The notes: generated from the sequence alone by a model not told the origin. DNA of 21,261 nucleotides from JAKAFX01 sp049965715 (GCA_049965715.1 JBMFWA010000022.1:1-21261), one strand, 5' to 3'. Shown: positions 7,385 to 15,926, counted from the first letter of the stretch. Made by a program: numbers and translations.

Positions 7385-7789
7385 ATGGCAAAGAATAACA
7401 GGTATCTGAGCACGCTTTTTGCAGCGATCATAGCAGGCATAATATTGAATGTGTTATTCAGCGTTGTACCTCTTTATCTTTTCATACTGGCTGGCATTCT
7501 CACGGGGATTATAGCCAGAGGCATATTCAGGGGTATAATAGCCAGTGTTGCCGCAGGTCTCATTACATCCGCAATAGTGATTATTCTGGCAGCCGCAAAG
7601 GCAACAAACGGCCTCGTTACTCTTGCATCGCATCTGGCGTTTTCCACGGTTCTCTATTCAGTGACCTTCGAGGCCATAAATCTCATCGGCATACCCATAG
7701 AGAAGCTTGTGATCCTGCTTCTCTCATATTCCGTTCTCATAGGAGGACTCGGTGGTTTCATAGGCGGAGCAATCAGATCCGGGGACTGA
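7385..7789 (+). CDS. Small multi-TM membrane protein (DUF5518-like appearance)
   Basis: A 134-residue, very hydrophobic protein with four or five membrane segments (about 9-27, 29-46, 49-71, 77-95, 104-131), glycine-rich helices (ILAGILTGIIARGIFRGIIAS; GGLGGFIGGAI) and short charged ends. Small Gly-rich four-TM proteins of this kind are common in archaea and mostly uncharacterised (DUF5518-like); no transport or catalytic motif is visible. I chose ATG 7385 over the upstream in-frame TTG 7379 because the TATA at 7354-7361 places the transcript start at this ATG. GC content and codon use return to the carAB/polB style here. Confidence 0.75.
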   Translation: MAKNNRYLSTLFAAIIAGIILNVLFSVVPLYLFILAGILTGIIARGIFRGIIASVAAGLITSAIVIILAAAKATNGLVTLASHLAFSTVLYSVTFEAINLIGIPIEKLVILLLSYSVLIGGLGGFIGGAIRSGD

Positions 7790-7922
7790 AATCCAAAATC
7801 TCCGAGATAAAAATAGCTGCACTGTATCATAGGAGAGCACATTTTCCAGGCTGAAAAGGACGGACTGTGCATGAACAGGTTTTCTCTATATTATTCAGGC
7901 GGAGAGGGGTCTGAAAACATTC

Positions 7923-7930
7923 TTATTAAG
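7923..7930 (+). promoter_or_regulatory. TATA box of polB
   Basis: TTATTAAG, centred about 26 nt upstream of ATG 7952. The spacing implies a leaderless mRNA, and no SD lies before the ATG. Confidence 0.5.
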
Positions 7931-7951
7931 GAGACTGCTATGTTATAATCG

Positions 7952-10273
7952 ATGAAATTATCCTTCAGGATTGTGGCCGCATCATACAGGACAAACGATG
8001 TGGCGATAGAACTCTTCGGCAGGACCGCGGACGGAAAGTCGGTCACTGCACTGTTCTTCGGATTCAAGCCTTACTTCTATGTCATTGGCCCTTCTCCCGA
8101 TCTCCAGAGGAATCTCAAGGCTCAGGGCGAACTTGTGGGCGTGGAAAACACACAGCTCTGGTATGAGGGGAAGAATTATGACGCTCTGAAGGTGATAGTA
8201 AAATCACCCTGGAAGGTTCCAGAGATGAGAAAGGATGCAGGTCAGGTGACTCTCGCAGCAGATATACCGTTCCATCACAGGTTCATATACGACAATGATC
8301 TGGGATCGTGCGTTGAGGTTGAGGGTGACGAGATACCGGAGGAAAAGGGAAGATTCACCACGGATTATGTTGTAAAAATACAGTCCATAAGGAATGTCGA
8401 GCCCTTCAATCCCACACTCAAGATACTGAGCTTTGACATCGAGAACTCGATTCAGACCAAGGAAATCTATGTCATAGGCTGGGCTATCCAGGACAGCGGC
8501 GGCATAAGAAAGGGATCATTCAGCGGCAGTGAGAAAGAACTGCTGAAGGATTTCGTTGAATTCATCAGGAAGGAGGATCCCGATCTCATCACGGGATACA
8601 ACATAGACGGCTATGACATGCCCATGGTTCAGGAGAGGCTCAGGCAGCACGGTCTTTCTTTCAGCATCGGAAGGGACAAACTTGAGCCCAAGAGGATAGT
8701 GAACCAGTACTGGAGGCTTCATGGAAGGCTCATAAGCGACACATGGTGGAATGTCAAGAAAATCCTTCATCCAAAGAACGAAACACTGAATGCAGTGTCC
8801 AAGGAAATGCTTGGCGAGGGGAAGGACAACATCAACAGACTGAAGATAGAGGAGGAGTGGAACAACAGGAGGCAGGAGGTCATTGACTACTGCATCAAGG
8901 ACTCCTATCTCACCCTGGAGATATTCAACAGGCTTCGCGTCGTTGATCGCAACATGTTCATGGCAACAGTCGCAAAACTTCCTCTTGAAGACGTGACCAA
9001 CGGAGGAACGAGCAACTATGTCGATTCAATACTGATCAGAAGGGCTGACAGGGAGAAGATTGCAGTTCCAATGACTCTCTACTCAAGAAAGGACAGGCCC
9101 ATCGAGGGCGGGTATGTCGAATCCATGGGTGCAGGCCTATATAACAACGTGGTTGTGCTGGATTTCAAGAGCATGTATCCTTCCATGATCATGAAATACA
9201 ACATATGCTTCACAACCCTGAGCCCGGAAGGTACCATCGTCGCACCGAACGGCATAAAATTCCTTGACAAATCCGTCAGGAGCGGACTGATTCCAAGAAT
9301 CCTCAAGGACCTGATGGATGAACGGGACAGGGTCAAGAAGATAATGAAGCAGGCCGATCCATCTGACAGGGCTTACTATGACGGGATCCAGGGGGCAATC
9401 AAGATACTGATGAACACATTCTACGGTGTTCTTGCCTCCTCGTTTTACAGGTTCACTAATCCGGAGATTGGAGCTGCTGTAACAGCGTTTGCAAGGAAAA
9501 CCATAACCGGACTGATTGAAAAGCTCAGGAAGGAAGGACACAAGGTCATATATGGTGATACGGACAGCATCTTCATCGAATCCGGTCTGACAGATCTGGA
9601 GGAGGTCATAAAATTCGGTAAAAGCCTGAGCGATCGCCTTTCATCCGATGAGGGAATAATACTGGAGTTCGAGAAGGTCATGAATCCGTTCTTCAGCCAT
9701 GGTGCCAAGAAGAGGTATGCCGGAAGAATCGTTTATCCAAAGGAGCAGGCCGGCGAGACCCTTGTGAGGGGATACGAGATGCGCAGGACAGATTCCTTCG
9801 ATCTGCAGAGCGAATCGCTTTCCAGAGTCTTCCAGTATATACTGGACGAGGACATCGACGGCGCAAAGAAATACGCCACAGAAATCATAGACAAGGTAAG
9901 AAAAGGTGATCCAAGCATAGACATCTCCAAGCTTGTCATTTCAAGATCCGTGAAGAATTTCGGAGAATACAAGGCCGAGGATTCACTGGCGAATGTGCGA
10001 ATAGCAAAAAAGCTCATGACGCAGGGCGAGACATTTATTCCTGGAATGAAGGTCTCCTGGATTGTGACTGACAGCAGCAAATCGCCGCAGGAGGTCGAGC
10101 CCTACATCGAGGGAACAAAATTCACATACAAGCCGGACTGGGACTACTATTCCAAGAGGGTGGAGGAAACTCTCAACAGGGTTCTGGAAAGCGTGGGAAG
10201 CGAGATCAGGATAGCCGGAGAGAAGGCTGAGGTCAGAAACAAGGGCAGGATAACCACCCTGGACAGCTTCTGA
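7952..10273 (+). CDS. polB: Family B replicative DNA polymerase with 3'-5' exonuclease
   Basis: A 773-residue enzyme of typical archaeal PolB length. The exonuclease domain has Exo I FDIEN (Asp162, Glu164), Exo II GYNIDGYDMP (Asn217, Asp222) and Exo III YCIKD (Tyr313, Asp317), so proofreading should be intact. The polymerase domain has motif A LDFKSMYPS (Asp404), motif B KILMNTFYG (Lys484 to Gly492), motif C YGDTDS (Asp536, Asp538) and KKRYAG (586-591). No intein interrupts these motifs, a common insertion point in archaeal PolB. The C-terminus ends RITTLDSF, resembling a PCNA-interacting peptide but lacking the usual leading Gln and second aromatic. The gene converges tail to tail with the dehydrogenase, with 2 nt between the stops. 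Confidence 0.97.
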   Translation: MKLSFRIVAASYRTNDVAIELFGRTADGKSVTALFFGFKPYFYVIGPSPDLQRNLKAQGELVGVENTQLWYEGKNYDALKVIVKSPWKVPEMRKDAGQVTLAADIPFHHRFIYDNDLGSCVEVEGDEIPEEKGRFTTDYVVKIQSIRNVEPFNPTLKILSFDIENSIQTKEIYVIGWAIQDSGGIRKGSFSGSEKELLKDFVEFIRKEDPDLITGYNIDGYDMPMVQERLRQHGLSFSIGRDKLEPKRIVNQYWRLHGRLISDTWWNVKKILHPKNETLNAVSKEMLGEGKDNINRLKIEEEWNNRRQEVIDYCIKDSYLTLEIFNRLRVVDRNMFMATVAKLPLEDVTNGGTSNYVDSILIRRADREKIAVPMTLYSRKDRPIEGGYVESMGAGLYNNVVVLDFKSMYPSMIMKYNICFTTLSPEGTIVAPNGIKFLDKSVRSGLIPRILKDLMDERDRVKKIMKQADPSDRAYYDGIQGAIKILMNTFYGVLASSFYRFTNPEIGAAVTAFARKTITGLIEKLRKEGHKVIYGDTDSIFIESGLTDLEEVIKFGKSLSDRLSSDEGIILEFEKVMNPFFSHGAKKRYAGRIVYPKEQAGETLVRGYEMRRTDSFDLQSESLSRVFQYILDEDIDGAKKYATEIIDKVRKGDPSIDISKLVISRSVKNFGEYKAEDSLANVRIAKKLMTQGETFIPGMKVSWIVTDSSKSPQEVEPYIEGTKFTYKPDWDYYSKRVEETLNRVLESVGSEIRIAGEKAEVRNKGRITTLDSF

Positions 10274-10275
10274 TC

Positions 10276-11151
10276 CTAGTAGTATTCTGCAGGATCGATA
10301 ACGTTCGCAGGAGCCCCGTCCAGAAATTTCCTGACATTCCTGCAGGCATTTATTATTGATTCGTCGAAGTCACCCGGGACCTCGTCACCGACATGGGGAG
10401 TGAGAATGCAGTTTGGCGGAATTTCATCGGTTATCCTGGTTTCCCCCCACCACACATCCGCCAGATAATATCTCTCCGGGAACCTCTTGAGATAGAAGAG
10501 CATGTCCTCCTTGTTCACTATATCGGCCCTGGCGATGTTGACAATCATCTCCCCGTTGAACATTGCAAGCGCATCCTTGTTGATGATCCCCCTTGTCTTG
10601 TTTGTCAACGGCAATGCGATGACAATGATATCAGACAGGGTGATCAGCCTTGCTATGGATACCGCGAAGGTGTTCACATTGGGGTCTTCGGTCTGCGTTC
10701 TTGTGTAGGCGATAACCTCCATCCCGAAGGATTTCGCAAAGATCGCGATCTGCCTGCCTATCTCCCCGTAACCTATTATGCCGATCTTCTTTCCTCTTAT
10801 GGATCTGACCGGCTCCTTCTTGAATATCTTATGATGAGTCTTGTTGTTGAGATCGATGAGTTTCTTTGTTGCAGCAAGAATGAGTGCAAAAACATGTTCT
10901 GCGGTGGAAAAGCCGAATGCACCGGGATTGTTGCAAACCGTAACGCTGGGGGGTATCGCCTTCAATCCAAGTCCGTCCAGGCTTGCATATATTCCCTGGA
11001 TGAGTTTTGTCTTCTCCGTGATTTTATATTTGGTGGCGACAATCTGTATCTCGGATCCGGATTCCCTGTCGATGACAGGGTTGAGGCCCGTAATCTCCTG
11101 ACACTTCTTAAGAACCTCAGGTGAAACAGTGAAGGTAAAAGCAAGATCCAT
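10276..11151 (-). CDS. D-2-hydroxyacid dehydrogenase (NAD(P)-dependent)
   Basis: A 291-residue cytoplasmic oxidoreductase that should interconvert a 2-oxoacid and a D-2-hydroxyacid (glyoxylate/hydroxypyruvate reductase or phosphoglycerate dehydrogenase family). The Rossmann fingerprint GKKIGIIGYGEIGRQ has Gly127/129/132. The catalytic triad is visible: Arg208 in VNIARAD, Glu237 in DVWWGE and His253 in LTPHVGD. Arg151 (YTRTQ), at the end of the second Rossmann strand where Asp usually selects NAD, hints at NADP use. The N-terminal domain is shorter than in bacterial members (310-330 aa total). The physiological substrate cannot be read from sequence. It is divergent from the phosphosignalling operon and shares its A/T-rich promoter element. 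Confidence 0.92.
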   Translation of the reverse strand: MDLAFTFTVSPEVLKKCQEITGLNPVIDRESGSEIQIVATKYKITEKTKLIQGIYASLDGLGLKAIPPSVTVCNNPGAFGFSTAEHVFALILAATKKLIDLNNKTHHKIFKKEPVRSIRGKKIGIIGYGEIGRQIAIFAKSFGMEVIAYTRTQTEDPNVNTFAVSIARLITLSDIIVIALPLTNKTRGIINKDALAMFNGEMIVNIARADIVNKEDMLFYLKRFPERYYLADVWWGETRITDEIPPNCILTPHVGDEVPGDFDESIINACRNVRKFLDGAPANVIDPAEYY

Positions 11152-11174
11152 GTTGACCCTTTATGATTTGCATG

Positions 11175-11187
11175 TTAATTTTATTTA
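11175..11187. promoter_or_regulatory. Overlapping back-to-back TATA elements (dehydrogenase / FHA operon)
   Basis: This A/T stretch reads TTTATTTA on the plus strand (11180-11187), centred 27 nt before ATG 11211. On the minus strand it reads AAAATTAA (11182-11175), centred about 27 nt before the dehydrogenase ATG at 11151. One 13-nt element could therefore seat TBP for either direction, but probably not both at once. Confidence 0.45.
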
Positions 11188-11210
11188 GCCTTAAAACTTT
11201 CTGTTCTAAC

Positions 11211-11276
11211 ATGGATAAGGTTCCGCGAAAGTATCATGTTCCATATCTCATTACCAGATGGGGGAATCCTGCATGA
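11211..11276 (+). CDS. 21-codon small ORF coupled to the FHA gene
   Basis: ATG 11211 to TGA 11274-11276 encodes a basic peptide beginning MDKVPRKYHVPYL and ending RWGNPA. A TATA-like TTTATTTA lies 27 nt upstream of the ATG (leaderless spacing). The stop overlaps the FHA gene's ATG as ATGA, the classic arrangement for translational coupling or reinitiation. It may be a leader peptide setting expression of the signalling operon or a tiny functional protein. No homologue is recognised. Confidence 0.4.
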   Translation: MDKVPRKYHVPYLITRWGNPA

Positions 11277-11863
11277 TATTCAAGAAAAAGGAAAGGGAGG
11301 AAGCTCACGATCAGCCTACAGAACTTGAGAAAATGTGCCCCCTTTGCGGCAGCAGGTATGATATGAGCGCAAACTTCTGCCTCAGGGACGGGCAGCACCT
11401 TATAATAGATGTACCGTCAAAGGAATCTACCGGTGAAGAAAGTGTAACCTGCAGGAACTGCGGTTTCGTCAACACTCCTCCGCTCAAGGGTTTCTGTGTG
11501 AACTGCGGCGAAAGGTTGGAAAAAAAGGAGATCGGGATGATCGCATGGCTTTATCCTGCAGGGCTGTATCCGATCCAGATAAAGAAGTTCCCGTTTGAAC
11601 TTGGCAGGGATCAGCTGTACAGGCTCCCGGGAGCTGAATTCGTTAGCTCGCCGCATCTGAGAATAACAATGGAGGGCAGTGATTTCTACGTGACCGATCT
11701 TAACTCCCTCAACGGCACATCAATAAACGGGCACATCATGGACCCGTCACACACAAGAAAGAAGGTGAAACAGAGGATATACAACAAGGACATCATCGGC
11801 CTTGCATCAAACCAGAAGGGAAACGGGATGATAACCATACAGTTCAAGGTACAGGATAAATAG
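11273..11863 (+). CDS. Double zinc-ribbon plus FHA domain protein
   Basis: A 196-residue phosphothreonine-reader protein, numbered from ATG 11273. A basic/acidic N-terminus is followed by a first ribbon (Cys22, Cys25, Cys36 in FCLRDG, where the fourth ligand is not Cys) and a second ribbon (CRNC at 60-63; CVNC at 75-78). A C-terminal FHA domain (about 92-196) has Gly111-Arg112, Ser125 and His128 in SxxH, and NSLNGTSING (144-153), so the phosphothreonine-binding residues are complete. I prefer ATG 11273 over ATG 11258: it has GGGGGA 7-8 nt upstream and an ATGA overlap with the preceding small ORF. It is first of the kinase/phosphatase cluster, so it is a likely substrate or adaptor of that kinase. 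Confidence 0.88.
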   Translation: MIFKKKEREEAHDQPTELEKMCPLCGSRYDMSANFCLRDGQHLIIDVPSKESTGEESVTCRNCGFVNTPPLKGFCVNCGERLEKKEIGMIAWLYPAGLYPIQIKKFPFELGRDQLYRLPGAEFVSSPHLRITMEGSDFYVTDLNSLNGTSINGHIMDPSHTRKKVKQRIYNKDIIGLASNQKGNGMITIQFKVQDK

Positions 11864-11906
11864 TATCCGCTCAATATGGTAAGAAGAAGCTGCAGATTGA
11901 TCTAGG

Positions 11907-14540
11907 ATGAAAATATTAGGATTGGGAATAAAATTTCACAGTGCTACAATCATAATTGCGAGCATCCTTATCATACCTGCTCTCATTTCCATGTCTTTTC
12001 TGGCCCCGCTGTCCGGCATTGTATCATATCTTGCGCTGACAGCAGTACTTTCGCTCATACTGATAATCATGTTTGCACTCTCCTGGTCGGCAGGCTGGAT
12101 TGACCGGGGGGCTTCGGGAAGTGCATCGCGAAAGGGCGAGAATGAAAACAGGGTGATGATGCCTGTCCTCGTGACTGTCTCAACCCTGTCGGGAGCAACA
12201 GGTTTCATATTCATTGATCTCGCATACGGATTCTGGGGCACGGTTCTGTATTCCCTGTCCCTTTTTCCATACCAGTTCTTCACTGCCAGGTGGTTAAAAC
12301 CCCATGAAAGAGTTACAAGATCATCCTCGGACATTCTGACACTGCATCCGCTCAACTCGGTTTCTGCAGTTCTTGTCATATCTCTTCTTTTCCTGACATA
12401 CTATGGGGATTCTGGCATTCTAACGGTATTTGCCATCATATTTCTGGCGGATATAGTCACAGTATACTCGAACAAGGACAGGCAGATCAGGATCAAGGAA
12501 GCATCGGACAGGACCCTCGTTCCGATCGCAATGATAGGCGCGGTCTTCTTCGTATACATGATGTATATATATCTGATACCGGGCGGAATCGGTGTCTTCC
12601 TGACGCCACTCGCCATAATAATCGTATTCTCAATCTTCCTGATGCGCATAAGGAAGAGATATGCAGTCTCACTCATCATAGAGCTTGTTTACTTTATCCT
12701 TGTACTGCTTTCCCTTTATGATCTCTATGTGTATTTCAGGAGCTTTGAGATAGAAGCTCTCTTCACTCTTCTTTCATTAACAGGCATAGCTGGCATGAAC
12801 CCAAGGGAAATGGATCTTGGCTTTCACAAGATTGTCTCGGCATTCAAGTTTTACCGCTACTGGCCGGTGACAGGACTGATATTCCTTGTGTCTGCACTGG
12901 GAATCACTGATTTTACAGGAATCCTTTCATATATTCGTTATGTCAGCTACAGCAGCCTCTCCACACTCTTCACGGACATGCCGCTCAATGGTGTTGTCTT
13001 TGACAGCTACGTGCTGTTCGCAGGCCTGGTAATACTGGCCGTGATCAGTGCATTCGCAGTCAGGGGGACAAAGTACTTTTCACTGGTACTCTTTGTCGCC
13101 CTCATCCTGGGATTCTTCAACGGCATCTATTCCATACTTTCGGTGAGGGTTTCCGGCGTCTGGAATCCCGTTGCACTGGAAATCATAATTGTTTCCGTGA
13201 TCGTCACAGCAGTGATATTTTACGAACCACTGTTCCGCTTCACGAAGAATTATACGGATAAGATACCATATTCCATGTCGCTTTCATACCAGCTGGGAAA
13301 TGCAGAATACCTGCATGGCAGGTATGATGTCAACCTGGAGAGAAACAAGAAGAGAAACAAGGATCTACTGGGGGCGGGCGGATTTGCATACGTTTTCAAG
13401 GGCAAGGATGTAATTACAGGCAGGAATGTGGTGATCAAGATTCCCCGTGTCTACGACGAGGAATCAAAATCCGAGAAGGAGAAGAGGGAATTTCTCGCCG
13501 ATTCAATAAGGCAGCTCTACATGGAGAGCAGGATATTATCACAGCTGAACCATCCCGGCATTGTGCAGTACCTCGATTACTTCAAGGAGGAATCGGAGCA
13601 TTATCTTGTGGAGGAATTCGCAGACGGGAAGAACCTCAGCTCCCAGCTTGGTAGCGAAAACAAGGTAGGAAAGATCATGACGGAGGAGGACACAGTAGCC
13701 ATCGCCCTCAATCTTCTCTATTCGCTGAACTACCTGCATCTGCATGAGGTGTACCACCGTGATCTGAATCCGGGAAACATAGTTCTTTCCAAGGCAGGTC
13801 CTAAAATCATCGACTTCGGGACATCGAAAACGCTCACGGAAAGGAGATCAACATCATTCTTCTCCCACAGCCAGAGAATAGGCGTCCCATGCTACCATCC
13901 CCCGGAACTTGATTCCAAGACCAAGATCAGGATATCCGCATCCTACGACACATATTCAGTGGGCGCACTTATGTGCTCCATGCTCACCGGGAAATTCCTG
14001 GACGAGGACGTTATGAAATCCAAATACGGACACTCCTACATCAACAGGGACTTCCTGGAATCCGAAATAAAGGGAAAGGTCACTCCGGAGACATATTTCG
14101 TGATCCAGAAGAGCCTTTCTTTCAACCCGGATGACAGGTTCCAGTCCGCGTTCGAGATGATTGCAGCAATCAACGGATGGAAGGGGGAATTCATCGTCAC
14201 CGATATGGGGCAGATACACCACCTGATCAGGAACGAGAGATATTCCCTTATTTTCTCACCCAAGGTCACGGCAAACAGGATATTCAATGTTTACCTGGAT
14301 GTGAAGAACATAAGGATATATGATACGGAGAAGGAAGAGGAAACCCAGATAGGTACCATAAGCTACGATCAGCAGACGGGCTTCTATTCAATGGTGACTG
14401 CCAGGGGAAGGCTCTCCTTTGCGAAGAAGATTGGAATCATGCCTGAGAAGACGGTCAGGCAGAATCTTGAAATGGACACAATTTACTATTTCAGGCAGGA
14501 CATGAAGGGAGGGACATTTGCATTTCACAAGATATTCTGA
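11907..14540 (+). CDS. Polytopic membrane Ser/Thr protein kinase
   Basis: An 877-residue protein. The N-terminal half (about 10-445) holds roughly 12-14 TM segments with short loops, not a recognised transporter or sensor. A linker leads to an intracellular Hanks-type kinase domain (about 485-755): P-loop LGAGGFAYVFKG (488-499), VVIKI Lys511, αC Glu540, catalytic loop HRDLNPGN (Asp619, Asn624), DFG (636-638), PPE (665-667), Asp681 and Arg744. It appears active, but the usual HRDLKP Lys is Asn621. A β-rich C-terminal domain of about 110 residues (765-877) follows, unassigned; a degenerate FHA-like sandwich is possible. Bacterial PknB-type kinases have the opposite order (kinase first, one TM). 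It lies 43 nt after the FHA gene and 14 nt before the PP2C gene. Confidence 0.93.
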   Translation: MKILGLGIKFHSATIIIASILIIPALISMSFLAPLSGIVSYLALTAVLSLILIIMFALSWSAGWIDRGASGSASRKGENENRVMMPVLVTVSTLSGATGFIFIDLAYGFWGTVLYSLSLFPYQFFTARWLKPHERVTRSSSDILTLHPLNSVSAVLVISLLFLTYYGDSGILTVFAIIFLADIVTVYSNKDRQIRIKEASDRTLVPIAMIGAVFFVYMMYIYLIPGGIGVFLTPLAIIIVFSIFLMRIRKRYAVSLIIELVYFILVLLSLYDLYVYFRSFEIEALFTLLSLTGIAGMNPREMDLGFHKIVSAFKFYRYWPVTGLIFLVSALGITDFTGILSYIRYVSYSSLSTLFTDMPLNGVVFDSYVLFAGLVILAVISAFAVRGTKYFSLVLFVALILGFFNGIYSILSVRVSGVWNPVALEIIIVSVIVTAVIFYEPLFRFTKNYTDKIPYSMSLSYQLGNAEYLHGRYDVNLERNKKRNKDLLGAGGFAYVFKGKDVITGRNVVIKIPRVYDEESKSEKEKREFLADSIRQLYMESRILSQLNHPGIVQYLDYFKEESEHYLVEEFADGKNLSSQLGSENKVGKIMTEEDTVAIALNLLYSLNYLHLHEVYHRDLNPGNIVLSKAGPKIIDFGTSKTLTERRSTSFFSHSQRIGVPCYHPPELDSKTKIRISASYDTYSVGALMCSMLTGKFLDEDVMKSKYGHSYINRDFLESEIKGKVTPETYFVIQKSLSFNPDDRFQSAFEMIAAINGWKGEFIVTDMGQIHHLIRNERYSLIFSPKVTANRIFNVYLDVKNIRIYDTEKEEETQIGTISYDQQTGFYSMVTARGRLSFAKKIGIMPEKTVRQNLEMDTIYYFRQDMKGGTFAFHKIF

Positions 14541-14554
14541 GTATGGTGATTTGA

Positions 14555-15358
14555 TTGGATGTTGGATCTGGTAGCATAAGGGGCAAGGTCAGGGAAAAGG
14601 ACGAGGATTCAATCTATTTTCAGGTTTACAGCGGACAGAATGCAGACAGGTACGACGAATCAGGCATCTTCGTTCTTGCCGACGGAATGGGTGGCGGCGA
14701 GAAGGGCGAGATTGCAAGCAAGATAGCTGTGGATGCATTCAAGGCCAGGGGAAATGAGATCCTGCGATCTGATGTAGATAATGCCATAAAGATAATGAGG
14801 GAGGCAATCGAAGAGGGCAACAATAACATCATCCAGTTCAAGGCATCCAATCATTATTCAGAGATGGGCACAACGGTGACAGCGGTATTTTACAGGGATG
14901 GATGGGCGGTTATTGCAAACGTGGGCGACAGCAGGACCTATGTCATAAATCCCGGATACGCGATCCAGAAGACCAGGGATCATTCCTATGTGCAGGAACT
15001 TGTGGAATCCGGAGTCATAACGGAAGATGAGGCGACATTTCACCCCAGGAGGAACGAGATAAGCCTCGGGCTGGGATTCCAGAAAGGGATATCACCGGAT
15101 ATCTATGTGTGGCGGATATTTTCCGGCGATCATATTCTTCTGTGCTGCGACGGGCTATGGGAACCGCTCCACAGGGTTCTGGAGAACATCATACAGATGA
15201 GGGCTCCATGCCAGGAGAAGGTCAACCAGATGCTGAATCTCGCAAATGACATGGACGGAACGGATAACATCTCTGCAATACTCTTTGCGCCAAACGTTGA
15301 TCTGGACATCGAGAAATTTTCAAAAAAACCCACAGTATCAACTGGTTCAAGGGCCTGA
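14555..15358 (+). CDS. PP2C-family Ser/Thr protein phosphatase
   Basis: A 267-residue soluble metal-dependent phosphatase that should reverse the adjacent kinase. Motifs in order: VREKDEDS (12-19), LADGMGGGEKGEIAS (41-55, metal ligand Asp43), MGTTVTAVF (104-112), ANVGDSRTYVI (121-131), RDHSYVQELVESG (141-153), LLCCDGLWE (195-203, Asp199) and DGTDNIS (234-240, Asp237). All core metal-binding aspartates are present. The start is TTG 14555, preceded at 4 nt by GGTGAT (14545-14550), a strong SD. An ATG at 14559 is in another frame, and an upstream in-frame TGA at 14552 rules out an earlier start. The C-terminal tail (about 250-267) is basic and disordered. Cytoplasmic; no TM segment. Confidence 0.95.
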   Translation: MDVGSGSIRGKVREKDEDSIYFQVYSGQNADRYDESGIFVLADGMGGGEKGEIASKIAVDAFKARGNEILRSDVDNAIKIMREAIEEGNNNIIQFKASNHYSEMGTTVTAVFYRDGWAVIANVGDSRTYVINPGYAIQKTRDHSYVQELVESGVITEDEATFHPRRNEISLGLGFQKGISPDIYVWRIFSGDHILLCCDGLWEPLHRVLENIIQMRAPCQEKVNQMLNLANDMDGTDNISAILFAPNVDLDIEKFSKKPTVSTGSRA

Positions 15359-15474
15359 TAAGGCTTCTCCGCGAGCAAATGGATGTCATATCGATTTACA
15401 ATTTTCATCCGTGAACATACCACAAAAAATTAATACGGTATTCAGATAGTTTGCCTGGAAGATGGATTGGTTAC

Positions 15475-15801
15475 ATGGATTGTGCTAACTTAATAAAACA
15501 GGTTGAGAACAAATACATTCAGATGATCAGATCAAAGGAGGATGATAATGATTCCGATCCGGCGGAAATTGCAAAGTCCAGCGCAGACTTCATTGACTGG
15601 TTTGAGGAAATAATCAAGAGCGGAATTGTTGATACGGTCAACGGGGAAGTGGAATCAATGAAGCACTGCATTCTGAAAACGATAGAAAGCGACCCGGAGG
15701 GTGAAACATATGGAGTTCTGTTCGATGCCCTGTCGCTCTTCTCCAACTCCAGGCTTAAGGAAATGTTTGGTGTGCAGATTTTTCAGGAACTTGATGACTG
15801 A
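15475..15801 (+). CDS. Small acidic helical protein of unknown function
   Basis: A 108-residue, strongly acidic, all-helical soluble protein with no recognised domain: DCANLIKQVENKYIQMIRSK, a DDNDSDPAE loop, FIDWFEEIIKSG, and a C-terminal FDALSLFSNSRLKEMFG segment. The frame opens at TTG 15451, but an AAATTAATA element (15427-15435) would place the transcript start near 15457, so ATG 15475 is the likelier start. It lies 116 nt after the PP2C gene on the same strand and may be an accessory or substrate of the phosphorelay; that role is inferred only from position. Confidence 0.65.
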   Translation: MDCANLIKQVENKYIQMIRSKEDDNDSDPAEIAKSSADFIDWFEEIIKSGIVDTVNGEVESMKHCILKTIESDPEGETYGVLFDALSLFSNSRLKEMFGVQIFQELDD

Positions 15802-15890
15802 ACCGTCCTGTAGGCTTCATTCTCAAAATTTGCAATGGCCCGTTCGGACATCACAGTATTCAATCCGAAGTGTGTTTTTCGATTGGGAAA

Positions 15891-15898
15891 TATAATAA
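15891..15898 (+). promoter_or_regulatory. TATA box of the two-TM protein gene
   Basis: TATAATAA lies about 32 nt upstream of ATG 15927, implying a very short leader and separate initiation for this last gene of the cluster. Confidence 0.45.
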
Positions 15899-15926
15899 AG
15901 ATTGTTTCAATTGTGGATTTCATTAA

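Noticed and set aside
10393..11124. 243-codon plus-strand frame
   Set aside because: Antisense shadow of the D-2-hydroxyacid dehydrogenase, whose minus-strand frame has all cofactor and catalytic motifs.
14559..14561. ATG as the PP2C start
   Set aside because: It is in a different frame from the phosphatase motifs; TTG 14555 with GGTGAT just upstream is the only in-frame start before the first conserved motif.
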